Notes: generated by a model not told the origin, from the letters alone. DNA of 64,000 bases from Euborellia annulipes (GCA_023213315.1 JAKCPI010024880.1:1-64000); one strand, 5' to 3'; counted from the stretch's first letter, positions 45,412-56,673 are shown. Numbers and translations: made by a program.

Positions 45412-45670
45412 GCGTCATTTCAGCTTTTTCTTGGGGGGGGGGCGCAAATTTTTTTTCTTTTAAATTTTTTTTTCTTAAAATTTACTTACAAAGAGGCACT
45501 CAAATTTGGCCGAAAGATATTTAATTAAATTAATTGTTTAATTTTGTACAGTGTATAGGCCTACTCGTAGATATATTCTGAAATATTTTATTTAAATAAT
45601 AATATAAAATTTTATAAAAATCAGAGCCCTTGGGAGGGGAATGCCCCCCACCAAGAGTTTAAAATAAATG
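45412..45670 (+). repeat. CAGTGGCGTCA-ended repeat fragment
   Basis: CAGTGGCGTCATTTCAGCTT followed by a G run. An interior block AAAATCAGAGCCCTTGGG also occurs at 12811, where the counterpart end AATGACGCCACTG is present. Confidence 0.5.
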
Positions 45671-45745
45671 TAAAAATATATTTTAGACAAAAAATAATAA
45701 TTTCTTTAGATGACTAGTTTTGAAAACTTTTTCGATTTTTTCTCG

Positions 45746-45870
45746 TAGGGGGCGGTCGTATCTCGCCCCCATGCGACAAAAATTTATTTAAATTGTATTG
45801 GTTACCAATCAATTTAAAATAAGGACGGGGTCTAAAAGGCTTTCGATTCCGAAAAAAACAACTACATTCT
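45746..45870 (+). mobile_element. SINE-2 fragment
   Basis: TGCGACAAAAATTTATTTAA, GGTTACCAATCAATTTAAAA, GGACGGGGTCTAAAAGGC. Another headless piece is at 46690-46815. Confidence 0.55.
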
Positions 45871-46689
45871 CAAACTATTGTATAATATATATTAATATAC
45901 CTTATATTTATTTATTTAAGTTTAGAGTCGTTTTCCTTCAGCCATTAAGTCATAATAAATTATTTTAAATAGCGGAGGTGAGATGAAAATCAAATTCAGT
46001 TAAGATTGTCTTGAGAGTTTGAAATACATAATCCTAATCTAGACAAATAATAAAAAAAATAACGAAAGAACTGTATAATTTAAAATATATCTTTTTCCCA
46101 TCACGGTGGAATCAAGAAACGATCAATAAAGAAGAAGGAGGATTCCTGTTATTCTCGACGAGACGCCTTCGAATTTGTATATCGAGGAAATGCCAAATGC
46201 ATTTTACTATGTGAATATCTCCAATTGGATTCTTTAGAAGAGGAAAAAAAAAACACGTTCGAGACTTGGCTGTTTAATGGAGCGAGAACTACTTTTACAT
46301 CAAAATCAATAATCAAATATTTCTCTTTATTTTAATAAATAGCGGATCGACGCCTCACGGTTTTGCTTTAAAAAAAAAAAATGTAATTTTTGATTGATTT
46401 GCACACAAAGAGAAGCATATAGTATTGAAATAAAAATAAATAAATATTTACATTTAAATATTATTTTAAATGATGTTTTTTATATTAATAAATAAAAAAA
46501 AAATTTCATTTTAGAGACCCAGGGCTAAACTTTTTGTTTATCAATGGAATTAATTAATTTACATTTCATATGTAATTAGTTCTCGAGTTTCGAAACTTTT
46601 TTTTTTAATTTATTAAATATTTCTCTTAAAAATTATCATTAAATATTGATAAACAAACATTTGAGAATTTTAATTGAGTTTGTGCCTCT

Positions 46690-46815
46690 TTTGCTAGGGG
46701 TCATTAGACAAAAAACTATTACATTTTAATTGCCTACTATTCAAATGATATAAAGAGGGGTCTAAATGGCCTCCGATATCGATGCCGAAAAAAACTTTAA
46801 ATAAAATTAAAAAAA
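46690..46815 (+). mobile_element. SINE-2 fragment
   Basis: ATTGCCTACTATTCAAATGA, GAGGGGTCTAAATGGCCTCC, then A-rich sequence. More divergent than the copy at 45746. Confidence 0.45.
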
Positions 46816-46930
46816 AAAATATCTTTTAATTAAAGCAAAATTAGAATTAGGACTTTTGCTGGACCATACGTATGTAGAAGGAACGGAGAATAAAACCAGC
46901 CGTTAATGGACGCCTCTCACATCAATTTAA

Positions 46931-46977
46931 TTCGTAAATATTTCGACCGGCATCCGCCTGGTCATCATCAGTACAAA
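46931..46977 (-). ncRNA. Hammerhead-like motif in the left arm
   Basis: Read on the minus strand: TTTGTA, CTGATGA (46971-46965), one extra U, helix II GACC/GGTC, GAAA, TATT, then TACGAA. Helix I TTTGTA/TACGAA forms six pairs with one G-U. Helix III would be the short palindrome ATAT, and the predicted cleavage triplet ends in U. It has the same extra U as the plus-strand motif at 47403. Confidence 0.42.
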
Positions 46978-47392
46978 AAAACTACATGGAAATAAGCAAA
47001 AGACAATGTTAATAAATCATACATATAATAGCCTTTACATTTCATAAACGCTTTGTATTTTGTTTATATAGGCCTACTATAAGCTTATACGTATATACTT
47101 CAATAAAATAAGAAATTAAATTGGTAAAACAAATCAACCTGCCTAGAGCTACTGTATGACCATTCAGGAAAATAAAATTTCTGAATATATTAATAATTAT
47201 TTATAAAGGATAGCTCAATCGAATACAACGTAATGATAAGTGTGGAAGAAACTGAGAGCTTCATTTATTTAAGCAAAATTATTAAATCTTTTTCGTATCC
47301 TTGCACTTATTCTGTAAGAAGTATGGGGTAGGCAGAATATTGGATTTATTTGTGATCAACAACGAAAAATTAATAAATGTATGCCTTTCCAG

Positions 47393-47450
47393 CTCTAATT
47401 GACTGATGATGGCATTAGCAGAATAAAGCCGAAACGTCTCAACACTTGAG
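47393..47450 (+). ncRNA. Hammerhead ribozyme-like motif (type I layout)
   Basis: The core CTGATGA is at 47403-47409 and GAAA at 47431-47434, followed by CGTC. Helix II is GGC/GCC (411-413 with 428-430). Helix I is TTGA/TCAA (47399-47402 with 47439-47442), an internal loop, then CTC/GAG (47393-47395 with 47448-47450). Helix III would be the self-complementary ACGT, with cleavage predicted after C47438. One extra U (47410) sits between the core and helix II, which is not canonical. Activity is inferred only. Confidence 0.5.
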
Positions 47451-47639
47451 ATTTTTATTTAATAAGAGCCACTTAGGCTGCCTACTCCCTTGGTCCTGTA
47501 TCAACTTACATGATTTTTCGGAGGGCCCGTGTCAAATATTTACGTCGAAATATTTACGAATTAAATTGATGTGAGAGGCGTCCATTAACGGCTGGTTTTA
47601 TTCTCCGGTTCCTTCTACATAAAGCAAAATTATTTAGAA

Positions 47640-49055
47640 AAATTTAATAATATTGAAGAACTTTGAATAAATAAACATACTACTCAAAATGGTCCTAAAC
47701 TAGATCCGAAACGTCACTATGATTTTCATTAAATAAATTCTGGCTCCATTTTTTCCCAATAATTTTCAACAAAAAAAAAAAAAAAAAAAGGAGAAAGGAG
47801 TTTCTCAACTTCCCCATTATTTTCTAGAGTTTTTTTCACTGAATATACTAGACAAAATCAATACTGTAAAATTTATCTGACTGGTTTTGGTATATTACCA
47901 AACACTTCAATTTCAGGTGGTTTTTTATAATGTAAAAATTTTTTAAAAGTTTTTAGAAATAAAATACATTTTTGACATTAATTGTGGTTTATTAATGCCA
48001 AAAATAATAAAATAAATTGTAAAAGTCCATAGTAGTTGTGCAAATGAAACAAATTTAGTTACATACATATGTCAAAAGAGCCCTTGGATAGCAAACGCAA
48101 AGAAAGAATAAACTTAGAATACGCCTGCAATGTAGGCCAACAAACATGCATTTGTTTGAAGATATTGATAGCCGAGCTACAATCCTGACACCGAAAAATT
48201 TAATTTATAAATTAGGTTTTTATTTTTGTTAAACTTTTTTTAATCTTTCTACTTTAATGTAGAAATTATCATAATTAAAAAAAATATTTATTTATACTGA
48301 TAATGATAAAAAATTAATCTTCTTCAAAATCATTTATAAATTATAATTAAAATGTTCATTAGAATATTTTTCCCAAATTAAATGAAGTTGAATGAAGCTA
48401 AAACTTCTTCTTATTATTATTACATAACGTCGTTGTCTAAAACAAAATGATGAAGCATTTTCTTCAGGATTAATTAAAGAGATAAATAATTTGTCCAACT
48501 TGATTAAATGCTGATTCTCCTTTTAAAGTCAATTCATTAAGAGTTGAAATTTAGGATTGTTCAAAAGTGTCTTGAGACTTTTTTTCCCTCACTCTCTCTC
48601 ATTAGAATTTATCAATTAAACAAACAATTCAGTCTCTGTCTCTAACAAGTCCGTAATGACTTTGACTATTTTATTGACCGCAATAAGAATGATTTATAAT
48701 CTATTACTTTATTTTCCAACATCTTCTAAAATAAGGAAATTTACGAGAAAAGGTATTTTCGTTTGCTGGAAGATAGGTAACCCAAATGAATTAACACTAC
48801 ACTCAGGGTCTGCTTGAGCTGAATAAACGAGAATACATACACTATACACAAAAGTATTCTTGAAATAAAATATTTATAATTTATCGTTTTGAACATCTTC
48901 ATTTTATTTGGAAAAAAAATCAGATTTAGAACTTTAAGAGAAATTTTACCTCAATTTTTCATTAAACTATAGCTACCGGTATGTAGACGTTTCGGTTTCA
49001 AGATTTGTCTGGTGAAAATCCAAAAGTTGATCGTGAATTGAATTATTAAAGAAAC
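47640..49055. other. Intergenic AT-rich stretch
   Basis: No gene recognised. A decayed GATCCGAAACGTCAC motif at 47702 resembles the 3' half of the hammerhead-like motif at 47431. 48759-48806 is inverted at 49486-49540. Confidence 0.45.
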
Positions 49056-49540
49056 AATACTTTCTCTTTCTATATATTTCATATATAGGGTAAGACAAAG
49101 TAAAAATAATGGCAGCCATCTTTCATTTTTTTTTTCTTGAATTAGAAACGTAAAGTTTTTTATGAGTTTATTTTAAAATAAAATTTGTTACTCAGGTAAC
49201 CTATTGAATTAAGTTTTGATAAAATGCCTAAAATTTTGGATTTTTTATGATTAAATACAAGTCCATATTAAGATTATACAAGAATTTTAAATATTTACTG
49301 CTTATTATCGCCTGCTGAGAATAATAATGGCGAAACTCCGAAATTCAACATTTCGAGAAACGGGGTTTGAAAGTTTTGTAAACATATACACGTACATTTA
49401 AATAGCCGGGCAATAATTGAATTGACCAGAATCACTAGCAAAGAATGGAAATATATTTTCGCCAGTCCAACACATAAAGCGAACGGAGTGCAGTAGTAAG
49501 TCATTTGGGTTGCCTATCTTCAGGCAAACAAACGAATTTA
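48759..49540. repeat. Separated inverted pair
   Basis: GAAGATAGGTAACCCAAATG (48769-48788) against CATTTGGGTTGCCTATCTTC (49502-49521), extending about 45 bases in all, with a 680-base interval. Confidence 0.6.
49060..49108 (+). repeat. Solo family-A terminal hairpin
   Basis: ATACTTTCTCTTTCTATATA, then GGGTAAGACAAAGTA. No interior, as at 33969. Confidence 0.6.
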
Positions 49541-49619
49541 TCCATATGTTTTCTTCCTTCCTGATAGGATCCACCATCAATTTTCTATTCGCTTACGTTA
49601 AACTAAAATCATTTAATGA

Positions 49620-51840
49620 ACTGATAATAATAATAATAAAAAAAAAAAAACGTCAGAGCAGTCCACTAATCAATATATAAAATTGACATAATTATATTAT
49701 CTGTTACAAAAAGAAAAAAAAAACACTTGTTACCTCTGCTTTCTCCTCTTTCTTAATTTTGAAACAGAATATTATATTATCTGGAAACGTTAGAGATCCC
49801 TTCTTCTTTCCTTGATAAAGGACCTCTAAGAGCAAAACATAAGGGAGATCTTTTTTTTCTAAAGAAAGAGAAAGTGAACTCTAACAAGTGTTTACTTATT
49901 TTTGAAACAGATAATATATTCAGTATATTTATTTTCTATCGCTACATACTATTAAAAAAAATTTTGGACTGATTTGATCTTTTCGATTACCGTTTCAATA
50001 TTCATTTACAATCCTGGTGAGTCAATTTAATGCTAAATTATTATAGTTATAGTCTAAATTTTAATTTTAATTCATAAAAGTATATATAATAAATAAAATT
50101 ATGTAAAACAAACAAGCGTCTCACTAAAGAGCCAATTTTCTACACTAATAGTGAATTAATTACAGTAAATATTTGCAAAAGTTAAGTACTTTTACTTCAA
50201 CTTGTTCTTTTCAAAAGAGTCAGAAAGAGGCCTAAAAAAAAAAAAAAAGCCCGAGTGATTAGACGGAATTAATGAATTGGTCAGGGCGTCCAAGGTTAAG
50301 GCGTTGTTACATATTTATACAGTCTCTTCTTTTTTTCTCTCTCTCTTCTCTTCTCTTGCTTCGTTTTAATTTTTTTTTTTATCAACACTTTTTGTTGATA
50401 TCGATTAATTCAACGGGTTCGCGGAACGTTCACCACACAGTTTCAGTTTGTGTGTTGTTGTTATTTAACCGGAGCAAATTGAAGGAAAACTGTTTTTGAT
50501 CGCTGGCTACTTGCTCGGACTCACGAATACTTTTGCAATTGTCTGGCTTGTCTGGCGCCAATGTATCTTTTTTTTTTTTTACTGTCGTTCTCAAATAAAT
50601 TAGGCCTCTCATCAGAGCATCACAAAATAAAGAAAATGTTTTTTTTTTTATCTTTAATTATTCAAATGGATAAATAACTGAAATATGATCTTTATAAAAA
50701 AAAAAAAGATTTCTATAAAATTTCCTTCAGTATATATAAATGTGAAATATTGATGTATTTATTTTATAATTATCTTTTCCTAAAGAGGAATGTTGATTTT
50801 TCAATCTTACCTCTCGTAGTGATATAATTAAGTCGTCTACAACCGGCTCTTTTTTTTATTGTCTTAAATAAATAAATAGCAAATAAAATTTCAAAATGTA
50901 TGAACTCCGATTTAATTCAGGACAATGAATTTAAAAATCGGCAGAAAAAAAAGGAATGTGACGAATGTAATTGTTATCCGGATTAAGAAAAAAAAATCTT
51001 AATATGTTAAAATTGGCCGACCATATAAAATTTCCTTCAGGTCAAGGAACTTTAAAGGAAAAAGATATAATTATTAAGCAAATAATATTTTGATGATTAT
51101 TTTTTTAAACTATTATACTTTTCGGCATCTTAAGTCATATAGACTTTAAAGATACTGATTATTTTTCGATATATGTAAATAGTTAAAAAATACCCTGAAG
51201 GATAGGCTACCGAAACGCTTCAATGTCTAAAAGGTAGGCTCAAAACTTTATTTCTCATCATATTTTTATCTTTAAATAAATAGAATTCATTACTTTTGAA
51301 ACACCCGTTATTCTTTTGATTTTTTTAAAAAGCGAGTGAAAATATTAGAATTATCTTCAAAGATAAAATTGATTGATCTTATAATTAAAGAGAGAGAGAA
51401 AAAAAAGTTTTTAATTGAGAGAAGAATCGAATTATTTGCATATCAAAAACATCTCTGATTTAAGAATTCAAAGAATGGATGCCAACTGTTTGTAATCAAT
51501 TGCTGGTCATTTGGGTCACATAACCGCTCCTTTCTAGGCGCTACACGCTTTATTCTTTATGATAATGATTTCTATAAATTTTTACGGTATTTTTTTTTCC
51601 AAAATTTTTTTTTAAAGAATAATCAAAATTATGATTATTTAATTAAATCATAAAATCTATAGTGCACGATAATACGGAATTCCCTTATCATAAATTAAGT
51701 TCATTCTTCTTTGTTTTATCTAACTGACCTATTTAAAACAAGTTTTTCTTTACAAAAAGTTTTGCGTCTGATTTTAAGGAGAGTTAAACAATGAGATTTG
51801 TGCCATTAGCGATTCGAATTTATTCACTCTTACCCCTCCC
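49620..51840. other. Intergenic, with a GC-richer block at 50260-50560
   Basis: AT-rich with poly-A/T runs. The 50260-50560 block is less repetitive and could hold a promoter or UTR, but no start codon or splice context decides. A CTGAAGGAT...ACCGAAACG hammerhead-like remnant lies at 51193-51225. Confidence 0.35.
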
Positions 51841-51843
51841 CCC

Positions 51844-52339
51844 CCCTGAGTCCAAAAAGTGGGTCCCGCAATTGTTTTCTGTCTGTCTGCCTCTGAACAA
51901 AATATCTCAGAAACGAAAAGAGCTAGGACGTTAAAATTTTATATTTGAGTTAGGTACCCCCTCAAGGGGTGAAAATAAGCTTTTGAACAAAATAGGCCAA
52001 AAAGTACTAGTTTACTGATGTACTTTTTTTCTATTTTCTCAAAATTCGCTCCAACGATTTTGATTAAAATTCATAAATCAACTATTTTTTAGATGTTCTT
52101 TTAAAAAGTATATCAGTGAAATTTTTCGTCAAGATTGTTTGAAGTACACTTTACTGATGTGGAAGCATTCGTAGCTCAGCGCCAAGCGTGGTCAAGTTTG
52201 GAACTTAGATACTAAGGGCAATTAAATATATCTCGACACAAAAAAATCTGGTGTGACAAGCATAGTACACAACTTTCTCTTACCTTTGAAGATAAGAGAG
52301 AATTGTGTGCTGTGCGACCACCACATCAGATTTTTTTTT
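51844..52339 (-). repeat. Family-A repeat, partial copy
   Basis: CCCCTGAGTCCAAAAAGTGG to the CTGGTGTGACAAGCATAGTA...ACCACATCAG end hairpin. About 60 bases of different sequence (GCGCCAAGCGTGGTCAAG) replace part of the interior near 52160. Confidence 0.7.
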
Positions 52340-52399
52340 ATAAAACTTTATGTATTACTAATCTTTTACATAAGAGTCTTAAGTTAATTGGTCAAAGGG

Positions 52400-53750
52400 A
52401 AATGTAGATGGTCAATTGGTTAGTTTTATTAAACAGCTGATAGGATGAGCCAACAACAACACTTGTGTTTAAAAAATTAATAAAAAGAAACTTGACGCCT
52501 TTCTTTTTCTAGGCTAAGCTTATTGCGTGGATCTTGTAAATATATGCGTGGATGGCGCGTGGGCTGGACCACTCACAAACTCACACGCACACACACATAT
52601 ATATATGACCACTTGTTATGAAGAAGACAAAATCAAATGTTTATTTCTCTTCCTATCTCTCAGATCCCTTTGATTTATAATCACACTAATTAATAGAATC
52701 GAACCTGTTATGTGGGAAATCTCTTTAGATCGTAGATTATATATGAAAAAGAATTCAGATAAGATACAGTAGGATGTTTATATTTACTACTTCAGCTTAT
52801 ATCAGGGATCTCCCAACTAAAGCTTCATTCAGCCATTGGAAAATTTGAATATAATAAACTACTCGTGATTTTTGGTAATGTCTATTAACATATTTTTATA
52901 AAAATAAAATACTAGTATATTAATACAATATATAACTTTGGTCAAATAAATAAGATCCGGACTCTAATTATGTTTTTATTAGTAATGAAATTAAAAGTCT
53001 ATATCAGGTCTATTATCTAAAAACAGAAGTTAAAATTGTACATCATAAATTAGGTTAAATGTAAAGTAATAACATCAGCGTTAAAAAATACTATTCTCTA
53101 AACCATTTTTTAACACCGACGTTGATATGTTACTTATATCTCAAAGCTGTCAAAATCATTTTTAAGTTAAAGACTCAATTTTGATGCATTAAATTCGGTG
53201 TTAAAATATTAAAGGCATCCCCTAGGCATGCCATTAATTTTTAACACTATTGACTAAATTGGCGTTAAAGTTCTTGCTTACAGGATAGCAATTTGAGACA
53301 AGGAGCTGTTAAAATGAAATAACGCTGATTTCAGATGTTAAAAGTTAACGTTTTTGCTTAGAGAATAGATCTGTATAAGTGGAAAGACTTTCAATTTTAA
53401 ATCGTCCAAAAAAAGAGAGAGTGAATTAATCATTTTAACAAATTAAGGTCGATAAAATATTTATTCATTTTGCGTAGGATTTTTATATTTAAATAGATCA
53501 TAAGTTTATTTTAAAATTCAATCTGTTTCTGATTTATTAGCTTTTTTGAAAAGCAATCTAACTTAACTTTTGATGACAACTTTATCTTATCTCTAAAGTT
53601 TTATTATGAGAATATTACGTTTTTTTTTTTTTGTTATTTTAATTTTTGATTTATTTTGGTTCATTGCTCTCAATAACAACAGGTAAAACGATAAATCTAC
53701 CTTACGATTCTCTAGAAAGGAGTGAATAAAAAAAAAAATGTAAAATGTTG
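52400..53750. other. Intergenic AT-rich stretch
   Basis: No gene or RNA recognised. Between 53065 and 53350 short TTAACA-rich phrases recur (GTTAAAAA, TTAACACC, CGTTAAAG) without a fixed period. Confidence 0.4.
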
Positions 53751-53754
53751 CAAA

Positions 53755-53940
53755 ATTTTTTTTAATTAAGGTCTTTTTCGGCATCGAAGGCCATTTAGAC
53801 CCCGTCCCTATTTATTATAATTGAACTGTAGCAAATTCAATTTAAATAAATTTTGTCGCCTGAAACGGGATGCGAACCCGCGACCCTTGGTACAAAAGGC
53901 CAGCACGCTAACCCCTACACCTAGGCCCGAAGGCTGTTGC
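53755..53940 (-). mobile_element. SINE-2, best copy with tRNA-like head
   Basis: Minus strand: GGCCTAGGTGTAGGGGTTAG (A box), GTCGCGGGTTCGCATCCCG (B box), CAGGCGACAAAATTTATTTA, GGGACGGGGTCTAAATGGCC, GATGCCGAAAAAGACCTTAA. The head is close to that of SINE-1, but the body is different. Confidence 0.7.
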
Positions 53941-53985
53941 AAAATTTCATTTATTATTTTGATAAAATATTTAAATTTATTTTAT

Positions 53986-54050
53986 TTAAGGTCTTTTTCG
54001 GCATCTAAGGCCATTTACACCCCTTCTATATTTATTTTTTCCACCCTTAG
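53986..54050 (-). mobile_element. SINE-2 3' fragment
   Basis: TTAAGGTCTTTTTCGGCATC and GGCCATTTACACCCCTTC, repeating the 3' part of the copy just upstream. Confidence 0.5.
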
Positions 54051-54059
54051 CACAAGAAG

Positions 54060-55900
54060 CAAGTAATGTTATTCTACCATGACCAGGAATTTTTTAAAAT
54101 TATTTAAAGATCCATTTTAATATATTTGAAAGCAAAAAATGGTGTTGATTCGTTAAAAAATATAGAATGGATATGTGAAAATAAATGGCTAAATAAATCG
54201 CACAATGCATAAACATAAAAAAAAAAATAATAAACTTCACAGGAAATGAATTTCAAAAGTATTTTATTTTATTTTTTGTTATTCTATTTTATTATACATC
54301 ATATTGAGCGGTCGCCTATTCAAAAAATTTACATTTTTCAATTTTGTTTCCATATAATAAAAAGCTTTTGATGGATTTTCGTAGGTCTAAATTTTATTTT
54401 GAGAATATTGAAAATTTAAGCTTGAATTAAAAAAAAAGGCTACAAACAATTGATGATTTGTGAATTTAAATCAGCCATTGTATATAGAATATGTATAAAA
54501 GTATAAAAGCAGCGTGTTAATCACCCTGGAAGCCCTCCTAACGAGCCCCAAAGGGAACATATTTTTCCACTAAAAAAGGGGATGGTTTTACAAACCGCTT
54601 TTTAAGGTTTTTTTTTTTTAGTTGGCGTTAATTAGCTTTAAATCGTGGGTTGATTGGGCGACAGGGTAACTAATCTTCAAAAGACTTTAAAAATCCGATG
54701 TGGCCACCAGCGCAAAAAGGGTTAGTAATACTATTTCAATACTTTAAGCCATTTAAAGCAAATAATAATAAATTAAAGGAAGCAGATAAGGACGTATACA
54801 TTTTCTTTTTAAATCAATTCACCGATTCTGTTCGTGGGCTTATAAAGCGCCATTTTTACAAAATTTTTGGACAATAATTATTTTTACATACAGCCCCTTC
54901 ACCCCCCCCCTAAAAAAAACACCGCACTAGGTGGTAAATCCGGCCCTGAATCTAATTGATCATAACAAATTTATTCGAACTTGTTGAGTTCATATGAGTG
55001 CACATTTTTTCTACCTGATAACCAACTTCCTGTTAATACAATAGATAATTTACTAATTATAATAAAATTATTTCACTTTATTAAAGGTATCCTTATTATT
55101 CATTATGTTAATTAAAAATGTTAAATTCCTTTGTTATTATTACACTTAAAGGTTATATTAATATTAGAAAAAGAAATAGTTTACCGGTTTTATTAATTGG
55201 TAAGATGTTTATTAAAAGCGTGGGAAGCCAAGCGAGTTCTTTTTTTTCTCTTTACGAGCATATTGCCATAAAAATAATTAGCATACTTTTTGGAATGATC
55301 AAAAAAAGTCGTTTAAAAAGCCATTTTAATATATTATTTAAATTCTGGTGTCTCAAAATATCACTAGACATGACAAACATACATTATACATACATTTTTT
55401 GTCTATAATGTTTATAGAGAAACAAATTATATACAGAAAATATAAAAGAATGGTATAAATTTATAAAAAATATATAGAAGAAAATTATGCACGGACAATT
55501 TCTGAATTTCACTTCATTGAACAAGCAAGAAATTCTAGCCAATTGCAACTGGATGGATCATTTCAGGAATAACGGTAGAACTTATAGACACCTGATAAAG
55601 ATACATTAAATAAGAATGGAACCTCCTTTCCTATATACATATATTGACTAGTATATATGGGTCAAAATTAAAAGGGCAGAAAGGATCAAGTGGTTGAAGT
55701 GAATAATAGGTCTAGTTTAGAGATATAAAAAAAGAATTACTTACTAAGTGTAACCATTCGTGGCGATAAATATAGGAGAATAATGAAGAAATTACCTGGA
55801 AAAAAAGAAAGAAGCATTATGAATATTTAGTTATAAAAGAGAGTGTACGTAGTTAAATTGACAAGAAATTGCAAGATTTTTGGATTCAAAGGGAGCTAAT
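54060..55900. other. Intergenic AT-rich stretch
   Basis: No supported gene. A 96-codon frame at 55118-55408 has AT-driven composition and no recognised motif. A C-tract with GGTGGTAAATCCGGCCCTG lies at 54900-54950. Confidence 0.4.
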
Positions 55901-55914
55901 TTATCCTATATAGC

Positions 55915-56044
55915 AGGGGTGGCCAAACTGCGAGCCACAGTGGCTCTTTGAAGGATTATTTGTGGCTCTCGATAAATCTTAATTTCCCGCAGAAAAAAAT
56001 GTCGTTTTCCAAATAAAAGGCTGAAAAAATTTATTTTATTTTAT
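55915..56044 (+). repeat. hAT-like terminal fragment
   Basis: CAGGGGTGGCCAAACTGCGA then GCCACAGTGGCTCTTTGAAG. This opening is typical of hAT ends; no partner end is evident before the SINE at 56044. Confidence 0.4.
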
Positions 56045-56207
56045 TTATTTTTTTTTTTTTAAACATTCACACTTTTTTCTCATTCACTCTCACACTCACA
56101 CACACATTCACACTGTCTTTTCGGCAACTTAGGCCATTTAAGACTTTGACGATAACCGTTATTGAATAAATATACATATATGGGGTCCAGGCATTCTTAT
56201 TTAAGCC
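56044..56207 (-). mobile_element. SINE-1, 3' part
   Basis: Minus strand GCTTAAATAAGAATGCCTGG, AACGGTTATCGTCAAAGTCT, GTTGCCGAAAAGACAGTGTG. Cut at 56208 by a CAGTGGCGTAGCG MITE. Confidence 0.7.
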
Positions 56208-56385
56208 ACAGTGGCGTAGCGAGGGGGGGGGCAAGGGGGGGTCATGATGCCCCGGGCGCCGCTCACAAAGGGGCGCCAAATGGTCCGCAAAACAAAAAAA
56301 AATTGCTGGATAATTTTTATTTTTATTATAATTGATTTCTGGAAAATATATTTTAAATGTAGTGCCAGTGTAATATAATAATTCG
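56208..56385 (+). mobile_element. CAGTGGCGTAGCGAG MITE, left half (copy 3)
   Basis: Matches 20653-20830 up to GTAATATAATAATT, where a short-unit tandem array replaces the right half. Confidence 0.68.
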
Positions 56386-56536
56386 CGCCGAAAAAACTCG
56401 CCGAAAAAAGTCGGCGAAAAAACTCGCCGAAAAAAAGTCGCCGAAAAAAAGCGCACCGAAAATTTTCTAGCCGAAAGCAAAATCTCGACGAAAAAAAAAA
56501 TCGCCGAAAAAAAATGGCCGAAAACCCGAAAAATTC
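56384..56536 (+). repeat. CGCCGAAAAAA minisatellite
   Basis: About ten degenerate units of roughly 12-16 bases (TCGCCGAAAAAA with G/C variants) between a MITE and a family-A hairpin. On the minus strand it gives TTTTCGGCG-rich Phe/Arg frames, which are not genes. Confidence 0.8.
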
Positions 56537-56547
56537 CAAAATAAAAT

Positions 56548-56640
56548 ATTTTTAAAAATCTGGTGTGACTGTCGCACAGCAGAAAACTTTCTCTTACCAA
56601 AGGTACTGTTCTGTACTTGTCACACCAGATTTTTTGTGTC
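56548..56640 (+). repeat. Solo family-A end hairpin
   Basis: AATCTGGTGTGACTGTCGCA...CTTGTCACACCAGATTTT, with the TGTGTCGTCATACG box following. Confidence 0.65.
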
Positions 56641-56673
56641 GTCATACGTATATAAAGCGTCGATATATTAGAC

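Larger units (their letters stand above)
46844..47620 (+). mobile_element. Penelope-like element relict (777 bp) with inverted flanks
   Basis: It is flanked by perfect 12-base direct repeats AAAGCAAAATTA (46832-46843 and 47621-47632). Arms of about 75 bases (46872-46946 and 47545-47620) are inverted copies of each other, and one end has an extra 27-28 bases beyond its arm. Hammerhead-ribozyme-like motifs lie at 46931-46977 (minus) and 47393-47450 (plus). Long inverted pseudo-LTRs, a short extension beyond one of them, and hammerheads are known traits of Penelope-like retroelements. No reverse transcriptase or GIY-YIG coding remains, so it would be non-autonomous or a deletion product. An unrelated MITE with long inverted repeats is the alternative. 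Confidence 0.55.

Noticed and set aside
50440..50480. TCAGTTTG initiator as a core promoter
   Set aside because: No downstream promoter element at the expected spacing and no TATA box. The match is too short to support a call.
53860..53935. tRNA-like A and B boxes as a functional tRNA gene (also at 21405, 39980, 29020)
   Set aside because: The acceptor and anticodon stems do not fold as a tRNA, and each is fused to a SINE body. Treated as SINE heads.
55118..55408. 96-codon frame, possible membrane protein
   Set aside because: Hydrophobic content follows AT bias (Ile/Phe/Asn/Lys). No splice context or recognisable motif.
56067..56645. Long minus-strand frame of 192 codons, Phe/Arg-rich
   Set aside because: It runs across a MITE half, a CGCCGAAAAAA array and a family-A hairpin. 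The composition comes from the array and no family is recognised.
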